Shown here: piece by piece, positions 1 to 9,425 of the stretch
How positions within the stretch are numbered: the first letter of the stretch is position 1
Layout of the letters: the number at the start of each line of letters is the position of its first letter
Assembly (NCBI RefSeq): GCF_002242685.1
Contig: NZ_NBIM01000001.1
Coordinates: 496,001-560,000, forward strand
DNA length: 64,000 nt
Source: Oceanimonas doudoroffii
GTDB lineage: Bacteria; Pseudomonadota; Gammaproteobacteria; Enterobacterales; Aeromonadaceae
Direction of reading: 5' to 3'
The notes under the pieces: model-generated
Told to the model about the DNA's origin: nothing
Seen by the model: the letters and a program-made list of their open reading frames with translations, nothing else
Databases searched by the model: none
Position numbers and translations under genes: made by a program

Positions 1-1
1 C

Positions 2-1210
2 CGTCACTACAAACAAAAGGTCATGACGGCGGTGCTCGACTCCTTTGAGCGGCTGCGGGCCGGCTACCAGCGGGTACTGGTGGAAGGCGCGGGCAGCCCG
101 GCGGAGATTAACCTGCGCGACAACGACATTGCCAACATGGGCTTTGCCGAGGCTGCCGACTGCCCGGTGATCCTGGTGGCCGACATCGACAAGGGGGGCG
201 TGTTTGCCCAGCTTTACGGCACCCTGATGCTGCTGAGCGAGGCGGAGCGGGCGCGAGTCAAGGGGCTGGTGATCAACCGGTTTCGCGGCGATATTCGCCT
301 GCTGGAAAGTGGCCTGACCATGATCGAGGAGCTCACCAACAAGCCGGTGCTGGGCGTGGTGCCTTATCTCGACAACCTGGTGCTGGACGCCGAAGACGCC
401 ATTGTCCGGCACGCCTCGGCCGGCGGCGATGAGCGGCCGCTCAAGGTGCTGGCGCTGGTGACCCCGCGCATCAGCAATCACACCGATCTTGACGCCCTGC
501 GCCTGCACCCGCGGGTTGAGCTTACCCTGGTGCACGCCGGTTCAAAACCGGCACAGTGCCCACCGGCGGATCTGGTGATTTTGCCCGGCAGCAAGGCGGT
601 GCGCGACGATCTGGCCACGCTGCTGGCCAATGGCTGGAAGTCGTGGCTGGATCGTCACCTGCGCTTCGGCGGCAAACTCATCGGCATCTGTGGCGGCTAC
701 CAGATGCTGGGAGAACGGATTGACGATCCGCTCGGGCTGGAAAGTGCCGCCGGCAGCAGCGCCGGCCTGGGCTACTTGCCCATGACCACGCGGCTCGAGG
801 CCGGCAAGCAGCTGCGCAACGTGACCGGCACCCTGCACCTTGAAGGCGAGTCCTGCGCCGTGCACGGCTACGAAATTCACTGTGGCCGAAGCGAGGCACA
901 GGCTGCGCACCGGGCGCCGTTCACCCTGATCGCCGAGGGTGACTCGCCCCGGCCGGATGGCATGATCTGTGCCGATAACCAGATTCTCGGCACCTACCTG
1001 CACGGCCTGTTTGACGGCGTGGAGGCCTGCAATCAGCTGCTGGCCTGGGCCGGCTTGAATCACAGTCGGCAGGCGGTGGCGCTGGAAACCGAGCGCGAAG
1101 CCAGCCTCAACCGGCTGGCCGATACCCTTGAGCAGCACCTCAACCTGAACTTACTTGAACAACTGATGCAACCGACGACGCAACAAGGAAACGATCATGA
1201 GCAACCATGA
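2..1210 (+). CDS. cobQ: Cobyric acid synthase (glutamine-hydrolysing), 5' end outside window
   Basis: Amidates four side chains of adenosylcobyrinate a,c-diamide using glutamine and ATP in late cobalamin synthesis. The frame is open to the first base (codons from position 2), so the internal ATG at 23 is not the start; by comparison with family members of about 480-500 residues, roughly 90-110 N-terminal residues with the P-loop are missing. Visible are the family signature [14 protein letters not shown], the DIDKGGVFA strand of the BioD-like domain, and a C-terminal class I amidotransferase domain with the nucleophile in GICGGYQML and the catalytic His in GTYLHGLFD. The stop overlaps cobO by 14 bases, indicating one operon. 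Family identity is certain from these motifs. Confidence 0.95.
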   Translation, partial: RHYKQKVMTAVLDSFERLRAGYQRVLVEGAGSPAEINLRDNDIANMGFAEAADCPVILVADIDKGGVFAQLYGTLMLLSEAERARVKGLVINRFRGDIRLLESGLTMIEELTNKPVLGVVPYLDNLVLDAEDAIVRHASAGGDERPLKVLALVTPRISNHTDLDALRLHPRVELTLVHAGSKPAQCPPADLVILPGSKAVRDDLATLLANGWKSWLDRHLRFGGKLIGICGGYQMLGERIDDPLGLESAAGSSAGLGYLPMTTRLEAGKQLRNVTGTLHLEGESCAVHGYEIHCGRSEAQAAHRAPFTLIAEGDSPRPDGMICADNQILGTYLHGLFDGVEACNQLLAWAGLNHSRQAVALETEREASLNRLADTLEQHLNLNLLEQLMQPTTQQGNDHEQP

Positions 1211-1817
1211 CCAGGAACGCGAGCAGATAAAGGCCGAACGCCATCAGCAGCGCCAGCAGAAGGTAAAGGAAGCGGTAGACGCCAAGGTGGCTGCCGCCAC
1301 CGAGGAGCGCGGTGTACTCATGGTGATCACCGGCAACGGCAAGGGCAAGAGCACCGCCGGCTTTGGCACGGTCACCCGGGCCGTGGGGCATGGCAAAAAG
1401 GCCGCCGTGGTGCAGTTTATCAAGGGCGGCTGGGACTGCGGCGAGCGCAACCTGCTGCAACAGGTGGGCGTGCCCTTTGTGGTGATGAACACGGGATTTA
1501 CCTGGGAAACCCAGAACCGGGAAAAAGACATGGCCGCCTGCGAGCAGACTTGGCTGCCGGCGGAAAAAATGCTGGCCGACCCCAGCATCGATCTGGTGTT
1601 GCTCGACGAGCTCACCTACATGGTGGCCTATCACTATCTGGATCTGGAGCGGGTGCTGACCGCCCTGAAAAACCGCCCGGCCCACCAGCATGTGGTGATC
1701 ACCGGTCGCGGCTGCCACCGCGCCATTATTGAACTGGCCGACACCGTAAGTGAAGTGCAGTCGGTTAAGCACGCCTTTGAAGCCGGCGTAAAGGCCCAGG
1801 CAGGATTCGATTACTGA
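1197..1817 (+). CDS. cobO: Cob(I)yrinic acid a,c-diamide adenosyltransferase
   Basis: Transfers the 5'-deoxyadenosyl group of ATP to cob(I)alamin or cob(I)yrinate diamide (CobO/BtuR/CobA type). The 206-residue length fits the family (about 200). The P-loop GNGKGKST lies near residues 46-53, after a charged Gln/Lys-rich N-terminal helix, and VLLDELTYM near residue 140 is the Walker B region. The ATG sits inside the cobQ 3' end (14-base overlap), so the two are translationally coupled. Adenosylation and amidation are adjacent steps of the same pathway, which supports both assignments. Confidence 0.95.
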   Translation: MSNHDQEREQIKAERHQQRQQKVKEAVDAKVAAATEERGVLMVITGNGKGKSTAGFGTVTRAVGHGKKAAVVQFIKGGWDCGERNLLQQVGVPFVVMNTGFTWETQNREKDMAACEQTWLPAEKMLADPSIDLVLLDELTYMVAYHYLDLERVLTALKNRPAHQHVVITGRGCHRAIIELADTVSEVQSVKHAFEAGVKAQAGFDY

Positions 1818-1846
1818 GCTTTACCCTCGCACCTTAACGTGCCGGA

Positions 1847-2743
1847 TTATTGCTCCTTGGCAATAAGTCGCGCCATGGCGCTGAAATTAAGGGCGATGGG
1901 CGATGCACCGGCACGCATGGTAGCGACTCCCAGCGCCACGGTCGGCGTCAGTGTGTCGATGCGGCGAAACACCACGCCCTGCACCTGAAGCTGGCGTGTG
2001 GAGGCCGGTACCAGCGAGAAACCAAGTTCGGCGGAGACCAGGGAGAGAATTGAGGCAATTTGCGGGGCTGGTTGGCCGATAATGGGCTCAAAGCCTGCCT
2101 TCCGGCAGGCTTGCAATGCTGCGTTATACAATCCGGCGCCAAGTTCGCGAGGAGTGAGAATAAGTGGCTGGGAACTCAGGCTGGCCAGCTCAATATTGTC
2201 CTTGTTCGTATCCTGGGCATAGGCCAGCGGCAAGGCGGCGACAATTTCTTCCTCGTTTAATCTATGGAGGCTGAATTGCCGCGGGGTGGAGATGGCGGGC
2301 CGAATAATGGCCACGTCCAGCCGATTGCTTTCCAGTCCGGACAACAAGGCAATGGAATTGGCCTCTTCCAGGGTTATTTCCACATCGGGAAAGCGTTTTC
2401 TGAAGCGCCGGATCAACTCGGGAAATACGGGGTTGAGGGCAGCGGTGCCGGTAAAGCCTAGGCTGAGCTGACCGGTTTCTCCCCGTGCCACTCGTTGCGC
2501 TACATGCATGGCGTTGTTTGCCTGGGCCGGCAGGGTGTGCACCTTTTCCCGGAATGCATGGCCAGCGTCGGTCAGTTCGGCGCCGTGTGGGACCCGGTGA
2601 AACAACGGAACCCCGACTTCTCTTTCCAGATCCTTGATTTGCTGGCTGAGTGGCGGCTGCCCTATACCAAGACGGGCCGCTGCTCGTGTGAAGTTGCGTT
2701 CTTCCGCCACCGCCAGGAAATAACGAATATGTCTGAGTTCCAT
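1847..2743 (-). CDS. LysR-family transcriptional regulator (YnfL-like)
   Basis: A 298-residue LysR regulator, the usual length. The N-terminal winged helix-turn-helix begins MELRHIRYFLAVAEE and contains QPPLSQQIKDLE, close to the CatM/BenM/YnfL branch; the remainder is the periplasmic-binding-like effector domain. It is divergent from the MFS transporter at 2849, the same arrangement as E. coli ynfL/ynfM, so it probably controls that transporter. A palindrome at 2745-2759 directly abuts its start codon, which would allow autorepression. The effector is unknown. Confidence 0.9.
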   Translation of the reverse strand: MELRHIRYFLAVAEERNFTRAAARLGIGQPPLSQQIKDLEREVGVPLFHRVPHGAELTDAGHAFREKVHTLPAQANNAMHVAQRVARGETGQLSLGFTGTAALNPVFPELIRRFRKRFPDVEITLEEANSIALLSGLESNRLDVAIIRPAISTPRQFSLHRLNEEEIVAALPLAYAQDTNKDNIELASLSSQPLILTPRELGAGLYNAALQACRKAGFEPIIGQPAPQIASILSLVSAELGFSLVPASTRQLQVQGVVFRRIDTLTPTVALGVATMRAGASPIALNFSAMARLIAKEQ

Positions 2744-2744
2744 G

Positions 2745-2759
2745 ATATGTAAAACATAT
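2745..2759. promoter_or_regulatory. Palindrome in LysR/MFS divergent promoter
   Basis: ATATGTAAAACATAT is a perfect inverted repeat (6-base arms, 3-base spacer) immediately upstream of the LysR start codon. It fits the T-N11-A pattern typical of LysR operators. Binding by the adjacent regulator is inferred from position and symmetry. Confidence 0.45.
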
Positions 2760-2804
2760 TAACAATGACTGCTCCATATATTAGATAGATATCAATGCGA
2801 TTTC

Positions 2805-2810
2805 TATAAT
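2805..2810 (+). promoter_or_regulatory. Candidate -10 box for the MFS transporter
   Basis: A consensus TATAAT lies 38 bases upstream of the ATG at 2849. No good -35 hexamer is present at 16-18 bases, which would suit activation by a LysR protein bound upstream. Confidence 0.4.
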
Positions 2811-2848
2811 AGCGTTGACTCATTTCCCCCGCCCTTGAGGTAAGTACC

Positions 2849-4075
2849 ATGTCGACTTCTGCCGCCGACGTGACGGCCGATCACGTCTCACGTTATGTCT
2901 GGATAAAAAAGGGAACGGCCGAATACAAGCAGGCAGGACTGGCACTGTTTCTGGCCGGCTTTGCCAGTTTTTCCCTGATTTATTGCGTGCAGCCCCTGCT
3001 GCCGGACTTTGCGCTCGGCTTTAATATCAGTCCGGCCCAAAGTTCGCTGGCGCTGTCCTTGACCACGGTGTGTCTGGCCCTGGCCATTTTGCTGGCCAGT
3101 GCTTTTTCTCAGGCGGTGGGCAGGCGGGGACTGATGTTTGTTTCCATGCTGCTTGCCGCCGTGCTCAACGTGGCGGCAGCCGCCGCTCCGGACTGGCATT
3201 TCTTGCTTGTAGCCAGGGCACTGGAGGGCTTTGTGTTGGGTGGGGTGCCGGCGGTGGCCATGGCCTACCTGGCTGAGGAAATCGAGCCGCCACAGTTGGC
3301 CAAGGCCATGGGGCTGTATATTGCGGGCACGGCTTTTGGTGCCATGATGGGACGTGTGGGCATGGGGTTGTTGACCGGGCTTATGTCCTGGAATATGGCC
3401 CTGGCCATCTGGGGTGGGCTGTGCATGCTGGCTGCGGTGGGCTTTATTGTTCTGCTTCCCCCCTCCAGGAACTTTGTGCGCCAACCCGGCATCAATGTGG
3501 GTTTTCATGTTAACGCCTGGCGGCGGCATGTTCAGAATCTGGCCATGCTCAGGGTCTATGCCATTGGTTTTGTCATCACCAGCATTTTTGTCACCATTTT
3601 CAACTATGCGACTTTCCGCCTGACTGCGGCACCATACCAGCTGAATCAGACGGAGATAAGCCTGATATTCCTTTTGTTTGGCTGTGGTGTCGTGGTCTCT
3701 TCGGTTTATGGCTCCCTCGCCAAGCGGTTTGGCGGGGGCTCCTTGCTGATCGCCAGCTTCATTATTAGCCTGCTCGGGATTGGTTTGACCTTGTTCGGTG
3801 CCCTGATCGCCGTATTGGCGGGCATGGCCCTGGTCACCATAGGTTTTTTTACCGGTCACTCGGCGGCCAGCAGCGCGGTCGGCCCCCTGGCAAAACACGC
3901 CAAGGGCCATGCATCATCGCTTTACCTTCTGTTTTATTACCTGGGCGCGAGCGTAACGGGCACCCTGGGAGGCTGGTTTTGGCAACAGGGGGGGTGGCAA
4001 GCTGTGACTTTGCTTACCGTGATGCTGCTGCTGCCGGGCTTGGCACTGGCCTGGTGTTCTCGAAAATCCCCGTGA
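2849..4075 (+). CDS. MFS transporter, YnfM-like
   Basis: A 408-residue inner-membrane permease of the major facilitator superfamily with about 12 hydrophobic segments. It resembles E. coli YnfM throughout: an N-terminal hydrophilic tail, then YCVQPLLPDFA in the first helix region, the MFS motif A-like SQAVGRRGLMF, YLAEEI after helix 4, and HASSLYLLFYYLGAS near the end. An SD-like GAGG is found before the ATG. It is paired with a divergent LysR gene. The substrate is not deducible; the YnfM group is usually annotated as a drug or metabolite exporter. Confidence 0.88.
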   Translation: MSTSAADVTADHVSRYVWIKKGTAEYKQAGLALFLAGFASFSLIYCVQPLLPDFALGFNISPAQSSLALSLTTVCLALAILLASAFSQAVGRRGLMFVSMLLAAVLNVAAAAAPDWHFLLVARALEGFVLGGVPAVAMAYLAEEIEPPQLAKAMGLYIAGTAFGAMMGRVGMGLLTGLMSWNMALAIWGGLCMLAAVGFIVLLPPSRNFVRQPGINVGFHVNAWRRHVQNLAMLRVYAIGFVITSIFVTIFNYATFRLTAAPYQLNQTEISLIFLLFGCGVVVSSVYGSLAKRFGGGSLLIASFIISLLGIGLTLFGALIAVLAGMALVTIGFFTGHSAASSAVGPLAKHAKGHASSLYLLFYYLGASVTGTLGGWFWQQGGWQAVTLLTVMLLLPGLALAWCSRKSP

Positions 4076-4477
4076 AGGGGCTCTCCGCCCTGACTCCAAC
4101 AAGATTCATATGAATTGTTTTTTCGTGAACAGCTTGAGCCTTGCACGGCGCTGCCTTGTGCCTTGCATTAGGGCTCAATGGTGTCCTTGCCACGAGAAGA
4201 AAAGCGAAAAAACAAGACATGGGTCACGCTTAGATGACCAATTGGGGCGCGCCTGCTTGATTTAGCGATCAAAACAGACATTATTGTTCGTGTTTTTGGT
4301 TTGTGGTTCGCTATGCGAACTTTTGTCTTGTGACATCTGGCACAGGGATGTGTGCGATGGCCCCATGATGCTGCCCGCAAGCAGCGGTTTGGCTTGGCCG
4401 CTTCCTTGTTCCGCCGTTTGTCGCCTGCCAGGGCGGCGCTGTTCAATATTGGAAGACGAACATACTCAGAGGTTTTA
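4076..4477. other. Intergenic region upstream of the AtoE-type transporter
   Basis: Four hundred bases with no supported gene. The middle part (about 4090-4330) is more AT-rich than the surroundings and carries the palindrome at 4306-4320. The transporter reading frame stays open back to 4352, but that extension lacks an SD site and family similarity. Confidence 0.6.
4306..4320. promoter_or_regulatory. IclR-type palindromic operator candidate
   Basis: GTTCGCTATGCGAAC is a perfect inverted repeat with a 3-base centre, about 160 bases before the transporter start. IclR-family regulators of aromatic and acid catabolism bind GTTCG-N-CGAAC type palindromes of this size, so this looks like an operator. 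No IclR gene is in the window; the assignment rests on sequence pattern only. Confidence 0.4.
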
Positions 4478-5794
4478 ATGGAAGCGGTAACCAACTTTTC
4501 CGTGCGCATGGTGCAGCGCTATTTACCCAGCGCTTTCGTGCTGGCTGTAATGATCACCGCCCTGGTGTTTGTGCTGGGCATGGGTGTAACCAGCCAATCC
4601 CCCATGGCCATGGCCGGCTACTGGGGAGATGGCTTTGCCAACCTGTTCAAATTTGGCATGCAGATGGTGCTGGTATTGATCACCGGCTATGTGCTCGCCC
4701 TGACACAGGTAGTGCAGACCATGCTGACCGGCCTGACCAAGCATGCCAGCACACCACGTCAGGCACTGGTGCTTACCATAGTGGTGAGCTTCGTGTGCTA
4801 CTACCTGAACTGGGGGTTCGGCATGGTAGCTGGCGCCATTCTTGCCCGGGAAATGGGGCGTCGGGTTGCGATACATTTTCCGCTGATTGTGGCCGCGGCC
4901 TATGGCGGTGAGCTGGTCAGGGGACCGTCCAGCTCCATTCCGCTGGTTATTGCGACGCCCGGCCACTTTATGGAAGACACGATTGGCATCGTGTCTGTGG
5001 GGGAAACACTCTACTCTAGCTGGAACCTGCTGCTGACCCTGGGGTTGCTGTTGCTGTTGGTCATGTTCTTTATGCTGCAAAAACAGCCTGAACACATAGT
5101 GCGCCTTAAGCAGGATGGTAATGACGATCTGGTTACTCCGCCGCTCGACACAAGTAGCATGTCCCCTTCGGATCGCATCGAAAACAGTCGACTGGTGACC
5201 CTGTTTCTCGGAGCTTTGGCCGGTTTCTATCTGGTGGGACAGGCCGTTGAAAAGGGTCTGAGCATTAACCTGAATACCATTATCCTCGTCTTTCTGGCCC
5301 TGGGCTTGTTGTTACACAAAAGCCCGGCGGCCTACCTGCAGGCAGTGGAGAAAGGGGTGTCTGCCGGTCGAGGCATTATTGTGCAGTTTCCGCTGTATGC
5401 GGGCATTGCCGGCATGATGACCCAGTCTGGTCTGGTAACCGAGTTTTCTGAAGCCATTATCAGCATTGCCACCCCGGAGACCTTCCCCCTGCTGACTTTC
5501 CTCTCCGCGGGTATGGTGAATTTCTTTATTCCTTCCGGGGGTGGCCAGTGGGCGATTCAAGGGCCGATCATGATGGAAGCCGCCGCGGCCCTGGGGGCAG
5601 ATCCGGCCCAGACTATCATGGCCTTTACCTGGGGTGATGGCTGGACCAATCAAATTCAGCCGTTCTGGGCACTGCCGTTGCTGGGTGTGGCTGGCCTGTC
5701 TGCCCGCGATATTATGGGCTACCTGCTGGTATGGTTGCTGATCTCGGGCACTGCCATTGCCGGCACCTTTATGGTACTTTCGGCCATCGGCTGA
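4478..5794 (+). CDS. atoE: Short-chain fatty acid transporter, AtoE family
   Basis: A 438-residue inner-membrane permease matching E. coli AtoE (440 residues) along its length: WGDGFANLFKFGMQM near residue 50, NWGFGMVAGAI near 115, LLHKSPAAYLQAVEKG in the middle and FFIPSGGGQWAIQGP near residue 350. AtoE takes up acetoacetate and other short-chain fatty acids. The start at 4478 is preceded by AGAGG and aligns with AtoE; the frame is open 42 codons further upstream, but that part is Arg/Pro-rich and unrelated. No ato CoA-transferase or thiolase genes lie beside it, so it acts as a stand-alone uptake gene here. A terminator follows. Confidence 0.85.
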   Translation: MEAVTNFSVRMVQRYLPSAFVLAVMITALVFVLGMGVTSQSPMAMAGYWGDGFANLFKFGMQMVLVLITGYVLALTQVVQTMLTGLTKHASTPRQALVLTIVVSFVCYYLNWGFGMVAGAILAREMGRRVAIHFPLIVAAAYGGELVRGPSSSIPLVIATPGHFMEDTIGIVSVGETLYSSWNLLLTLGLLLLLVMFFMLQKQPEHIVRLKQDGNDDLVTPPLDTSSMSPSDRIENSRLVTLFLGALAGFYLVGQAVEKGLSINLNTIILVFLALGLLLHKSPAAYLQAVEKGVSAGRGIIVQFPLYAGIAGMMTQSGLVTEFSEAIISIATPETFPLLTFLSAGMVNFFIPSGGGQWAIQGPIMMEAAAALGADPAQTIMAFTWGDGWTNQIQPFWALPLLGVAGLSARDIMGYLLVWLLISGTAIAGTFMVLSAIG

Positions 5795-5818
5795 GCCATT
5801 CAGACGATCAATACTCAG

Positions 5819-5846
5819 AAAAACAGCTCCTTAAGGAGCTGTTTTT
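5819..5846 (+). terminator. Rho-independent terminator after the AtoE-type gene
   Basis: The arms AACAGCTCC and GGAGCTGTT enclose a TTAA loop, with an A-run before and a T-run after. It lies 25 bases past the stop and separates the gene from the downstream YqhA-like gene. Confidence 0.85.
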
Positions 5847-5909
5847 GATGGTGCGCCGACCGCGCTGGCCAACAACGAAAACAACAAGGCAAATACAGGT
5901 AAAACAACA

Positions 5910-6407
5910 ATGGAAAGACTGATAGAAAAGCTGATGTATGCGTCCCGCTGGATCATGGCGCCCATTTACCTGGGGTTGAGCCTGGTATTGCTGGCACTGG
6001 GCATCAAGTTTTTTCAGGAAATTTTTCACATTCTGCCCAATGTGCTGCAGATGAAGGAAGTGGATCTGGTGCTGGTCACCCTGTCGCTGATCGACATTAC
6101 CCTGGTGGGAGGCCTGATCATCATGGTGATGTTTTCGGGCTACGAGAATTTTGTTTCCCAGCTGGATGTGGATGAGGACGACGACAAACTGGGCTGGCTG
6201 GGCAAGCTGGATGCCGGCTCGCTCAAGAACAAGGTGGCGGCGTCCATTGTGGCCATTTCGTCCATTCACCTGCTGAAGGTGTTTATGAACACCGAGAATA
6301 TCGCCAACGAGAAGATCCTGTGGTATTTGCTGATTCACATTACCTTTGTGCTTTCGGCCTTTGCCATGGGGTATCTCGACAAGTTGACCCGAGGCAAGGA
6401 TAAGTAA
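5910..6407 (+). CDS. yqhA: UPF0114 / YqhA-like inner-membrane protein
   Basis: A 165-residue protein, matching E. coli YqhA (164). It has about four membrane segments (near residues 13-33, 50-75, 105-125 and 135-155) and the family-typical stretches [11 protein letters not shown] near the N terminus and [13 protein letters not shown] at about residue 70. Family members are integral membrane proteins of unknown function. It lies alone between a terminator and a convergent LysR gene. Confidence 0.9.
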   Translation: MERLIEKLMYASRWIMAPIYLGLSLVLLALGIKFFQEIFHILPNVLQMKEVDLVLVTLSLIDITLVGGLIIMVMFSGYENFVSQLDVDEDDDKLGWLGKLDAGSLKNKVAASIVAISSIHLLKVFMNTENIANEKILWYLLIHITFVLSAFAMGYLDKLTRGKDK

Positions 6408-6456
6408 GCCCACAGCCGGTGGTGCCTGCGGCCGTGGCTCTCAAGGGATAAACCGG

Positions 6457-7326
6457 CTACAGCTGCTTGCCGGCCAGGGCCAGCACCGTGCCCACCCGGT
6501 TGGGCATGGGCCGGTGGCGGTGAGTGGCGGCATAGATGGTTTCGCTCACCGGATGGGGCAGGGCATGGGCTTGGATCAACGCCGGTTGTGCAAAGGCCGA
6601 CACCGCGTGCGCCGGCAGCACGGTAAAGCCCAGCCCCAGGCTGACCGGCGCCAGAATAAGCCCAATCTGGTTGGAGAAGCCGGTTTTGGCGAACTGGCCC
6701 ACATGTTCAAATTCGGGATAGTTGGCCCCGAGTAACAGGCCGGCATGGTGGGCGCCGTCCGGATGATCGATAAAGCCAAGCGCCAGCAGGCTGGACCAGT
6801 CCGGCGTGGTCATGCCGGCCGGGGTCACCAGCAGCAGTGCTTCTTCGGCCATGGCCCGGCACTGCACCGCCTCATGGTTTGAAGGGCGGGTCATCAGCCC
6901 CAGATCCACGCTGTGACCGGCCACCGCCTGCTCCACACTGGCATTGGGGGCAAAACGATAGTCGATCACCAGTCTGGGGTGCCGGCGTTGCAATGCCAGC
7001 AGCTGGGGGTAAAGTTTCAGGCCCACGCTGCCCGGCGACATGACGCGCACCAGCCCCTCAAAGGCCGGATCCTGCCCCACATGCTGCTCCAGCCCCGATA
7101 CCGACTGCAAAATTTCCCCGGCCCGCTCATACAGCCGCTCGCCGGCGTGGGTCAGGGTAAACCCCTTGCCCTGGCGTACCAGCAGCGCCACCCCCAGATG
7201 CTCTTCCAGTTTGCGTACATGCTGGCTGACCCCCGACTGGGTCATGTGCAACCGCTCGGCGGTGCGGGTGAAATGCCCCACCTCCACCAGGGTGCAAAAA
7301 CTGCGCAGCCACACCAGATTAATCAT
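6457..7326 (-). CDS. LysR-family transcriptional regulator
   Basis: A 289-residue LysR regulator. The wHTH includes [20 protein letters not shown]. The ATG at 7326 is preferred over the in-frame GTG at 7329 because ATG is the usual start and no better SD supports the GTG. It is divergent from the glyoxalase-fold gene at 7422, which is its most likely target. The 95-base interval between them is AT-rich and carries an inverted pair TTAATCAT (7319-7326) / ATGATTAA (7367-7374), a possible regulatory feature. The effector is unknown. Confidence 0.88.
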   Translation of the reverse strand: MINLVWLRSFCTLVEVGHFTRTAERLHMTQSGVSQHVRKLEEHLGVALLVRQGKGFTLTHAGERLYERAGEILQSVSGLEQHVGQDPAFEGLVRVMSPGSVGLKLYPQLLALQRRHPRLVIDYRFAPNASVEQAVAGHSVDLGLMTRPSNHEAVQCRAMAEEALLLVTPAGMTTPDWSSLLALGFIDHPDGAHHAGLLLGANYPEFEHVGQFAKTGFSNQIGLILAPVSLGLGFTVLPAHAVSAFAQPALIQAHALPHPVSETIYAATHRHRPMPNRVGTVLALAGKQL

Positions 7327-7421
7327 CACAAAATATACTCATAATGATAAAAAGCGATAATTTTTAATGATTAAATCACCGGCGTAAGCTTATCTCAACC
7401 ACAACGAACGAGGTGAGCGCA

Positions 7422-7922
7422 ATGAGCAAGGTATATCCAAGAAACTTTTCCCACATCGGCATTTCGGTGCCGGATCTCGATAAGGCGGTGGAGTTTTACA
7501 CTCAGGTGATGGGCTGGTACCTGATCATGAAGCCCACCGAGATAACGGAAGACGACAGCGCCATCGGCGAAATGTGCACCGACGTGTTCGGCCCGGGCTG
7601 GGGCAGCTTTCGCATCGCCCACCTGTCTACCGGTGACCGCGTGGGCGTGGAGCTGTTCCAGTTCCGCGATCAGCAAAACCCCGAGAACAACTTTGAATAC
7701 TGGAAAACCGGCGTGTTCCATTTCTGTGTGCAGGACCCGGACGTGGAAGGCCTGGCCGAGCGCATCGTGGCCGCCGGTGGCAAGGCGCGCATGGAAAAAC
7801 CGCGCTATTACTATCCGGGCAAAAAGCCCTACCGCATGATTTATATGGAAGACCCGTTCGGCAACATTGTGGAAATCTACAGCCACAGCTATGAACTGAT
7901 CTACAGCGAAGGGGCTTATTGA
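7422..7922 (+). CDS. VOC-superfamily (glyoxalase-fold) protein
   Basis: A 166-residue single vicinal-oxygen-chelate module built of two beta-alpha-beta-beta-beta repeats. Likely metal ligands are His in FSHIGISVPDLDKA, Glu in VGVELFQF, His in VFHFCVQD and Glu in GNIVEIYSHS, the usual H/E/H/E set. The start at 7422 is preceded by CGAGGTGAG, so the earlier in-frame GTG at 7413 is part of the SD. Family functions include lactoylglutathione lyase, methylmalonyl-CoA epimerase and ring-cleavage dioxygenase; the sequence does not decide between them. It is divergent from a LysR regulator and followed by a terminator, so it is a monocistronic, regulated enzyme. Confidence 0.85.
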   Translation: MSKVYPRNFSHIGISVPDLDKAVEFYTQVMGWYLIMKPTEITEDDSAIGEMCTDVFGPGWGSFRIAHLSTGDRVGVELFQFRDQQNPENNFEYWKTGVFHFCVQDPDVEGLAERIVAAGGKARMEKPRYYYPGKKPYRMIYMEDPFGNIVEIYSHSYELIYSEGAY

Positions 7923-7930
7923 AGCCACGC

Positions 7931-7956
7931 CAGGGGCCATCCGGCCCCTGTTTTTT
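7931..7956 (+). terminator. Rho-independent terminator after the VOC gene
   Basis: Perfect 8-bp stem CAGGGGCC / GGCCCCTG with a 4-base loop and a following run of six T. It starts 9 bases past the stop codon, between convergent genes. Confidence 0.9.
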
Positions 7957-7959
7957 GTG

Positions 7960-8562
7960 TTAGGGCGATCGCCGCCAGCACAGCCGCAGCCCCAGCAATG
8001 CCATCAGCAGCAACAACAGCAGCCCCAGCATGCCCAGCCCTTGGTTCAGTTCCTTCGATGGCAACCATTGCAGGTAATGGACTCGGTATAACCCATTGAT
8101 AAGCCGAGTGTCCCTGCCTTCCTGCCGCAGGGTGAGGGTGTTCCAGTTCAGGCTGATGTTCACCCCGGTGCTGGTACGGGCATCGGTACCATTCAGCTCA
8201 ACTATCTGGCCGTAGCGGGCCGGATTGGCCGCCATGGCATCCTGCAGCAGCAACCGGATGCCGGCCTCATCGGGCAACGCAAAAGGGGCATGGCTAGTTG
8301 GCCGCAGGTGCTGCCACCGGCCTTCGCGCTGCACCAGCATGTGCCGGCCCAGCACCGTTCTTACCAGCTTCACCTGTTGCCAGTCCGCCTCGGGCAAGAG
8401 GGTCGTGCCTTGCTGCAGCGGGTAGGTTCTCACCGCGAGCTGTTCATAGGCGCCCTGGTATCCGGGTTTGATAAAAAACACCATGCCGGTCAGTGCCCAG
8501 CCAAACAGCGGCAGCAACAACAGCCAGCCCAGCAGGCGATGAAGTTTTCTTGTGCTTGTCAT
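7960..8562 (-). CDS. PepSY-type transmembrane protein
   Basis: A 200-residue protein with an N-terminal helix (residues 8-30, preceded by RKLHRLLGW) and a C-terminal helix (about 172-193, LGMLGLLLLLLMALLGLRL). Between them lies a periplasmic segment of about 140 residues. This two-helix layout with the RxxHRxxGW entry is that of PepSY-associated membrane proteins, which often accompany iron or siderophore uptake or ferric reductases. No such partner is adjacent. The start has an SD (AGGATCTG). Function cannot be fixed from the sequence. Confidence 0.7.
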   Translation of the reverse strand: MTSTRKLHRLLGWLLLLPLFGWALTGMVFFIKPGYQGAYEQLAVRTYPLQQGTTLLPEADWQQVKLVRTVLGRHMLVQREGRWQHLRPTSHAPFALPDEAGIRLLLQDAMAANPARYGQIVELNGTDARTSTGVNISLNWNTLTLRQEGRDTRLINGLYRVHYLQWLPSKELNQGLGMLGLLLLLLMALLGLRLCWRRSP

Positions 8563-8911
8563 TCAGATCCTCTGGCCGATGGCGATCAGCGCCACGGCGC
8601 CTATGTTATGTCGACGGCGGCACAGGTTACCCCATTACCGCCGACCGGGGTTGCCTGATGTTCATTGCTCGTGGCTTTATTGCGCGGCAGGGCGCGCATC
8701 GACTGGGCCGGCTTTGCCTGCCGATCCATGCAGCCACATTTTTCTGTAATAAACCTCGCATCGTGCGCGACAAACTCCCGCGCCATGTTTCAACAAAGCA
8801 AAATGGCGCATTTTAAAATCACCCTGAATGCCTTGTGAGAAATTCTTACGCACACGTCTTTCGCAAGCTGTTTTGGTCTGAACCGACCATTCAACGTATT
8901 GGAGTATTAGC
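8563..8911. other. Intergenic region with a pseudo-palindrome
   Basis: About 350 bases between divergent genes with no supported coding sequence. The only structure seen is GTGAGAA-A-TTCTTAC at 8835-8849, a near-perfect 15-base inverted repeat about 65 bases before the DUF417 start, which could be an operator. Small frames here look like shadows. Confidence 0.5.
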
Positions 8912-9358
8912 ATGCACGCTCAAACTGCTGGTTTAAAACAAGGTAACATCGGGTACTGTCTGGGGGTTGTTGGTGTGGCGCTGGTGCTCGCCTGGATAGG
9001 CATATACAAATTCACCCCCACCGAGGCCAAACTCATTGAGCCGCTGGTGGTCAACCACCCAGCCATGGGCTGGCTTTATGAGCTGTTTTCCGTTCAGGCG
9101 GTGTCGAACCTGATTGGTGCCGCGGAGATCGTGGTCGCCATTGGCCTGATTGCGGGGTTTAAAAACACCAAATTGGCGTATTATTCGGGCATTGCGGCCG
9201 CGGCAATCTTTGTGACCACGCTGAGTTTCCTGCTCACCACGCCGAATACCTGGAAGCTGTCTGACGGTATTTTGATCACGAACTTTTTCCTGGTGAAAGA
9301 CATTCTGTTTCTGGCAATATCCATTACCGTGATTGAACGTAACCGGCCCGGAAAATGA
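8912..9358 (+). CDS. DUF417 membrane protein (YkgB/RclC family)
   Basis: A 148-residue membrane protein with four hydrophobic segments. Family features: LAWIGIYKFTPTEAKLIEPL after the first helix, then HPAMGWLYELF and TLSFLLTTPNTW. It matches the DUF417 family, which includes E. coli RclC (reactive chlorine resistance) and YkgB; the present protein lacks the insertion found in RclC and is short like YkgB. The start has GGAG upstream. A NIPSNAP-like gene follows about 67 bases downstream in the same direction. The family's molecular role is unknown. Confidence 0.82.
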   Translation: MHAQTAGLKQGNIGYCLGVVGVALVLAWIGIYKFTPTEAKLIEPLVVNHPAMGWLYELFSVQAVSNLIGAAEIVVAIGLIAGFKNTKLAYYSGIAAAAIFVTTLSFLLTTPNTWKLSDGILITNFFLVKDILFLAISITVIERNRPGK

Positions 9359-9425
9359 GCACCGGTATGACAGCCTGGCTCATTCCACCAGCCGACAAGC
9401 CCGGCAACACCCAGTGGAGAGCAAG

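Noticed and set aside
4352..4477. 42-codon extension of the AtoE-type gene
   Set aside because: No SD, Arg/Pro-rich and absent from AtoE; ATG 4478 has AGAGG.
8601..8913. Two small minus-strand frames
   Set aside because: They lack initiation signals and the protein sequences resemble nothing; the stretch is better seen as a control region.
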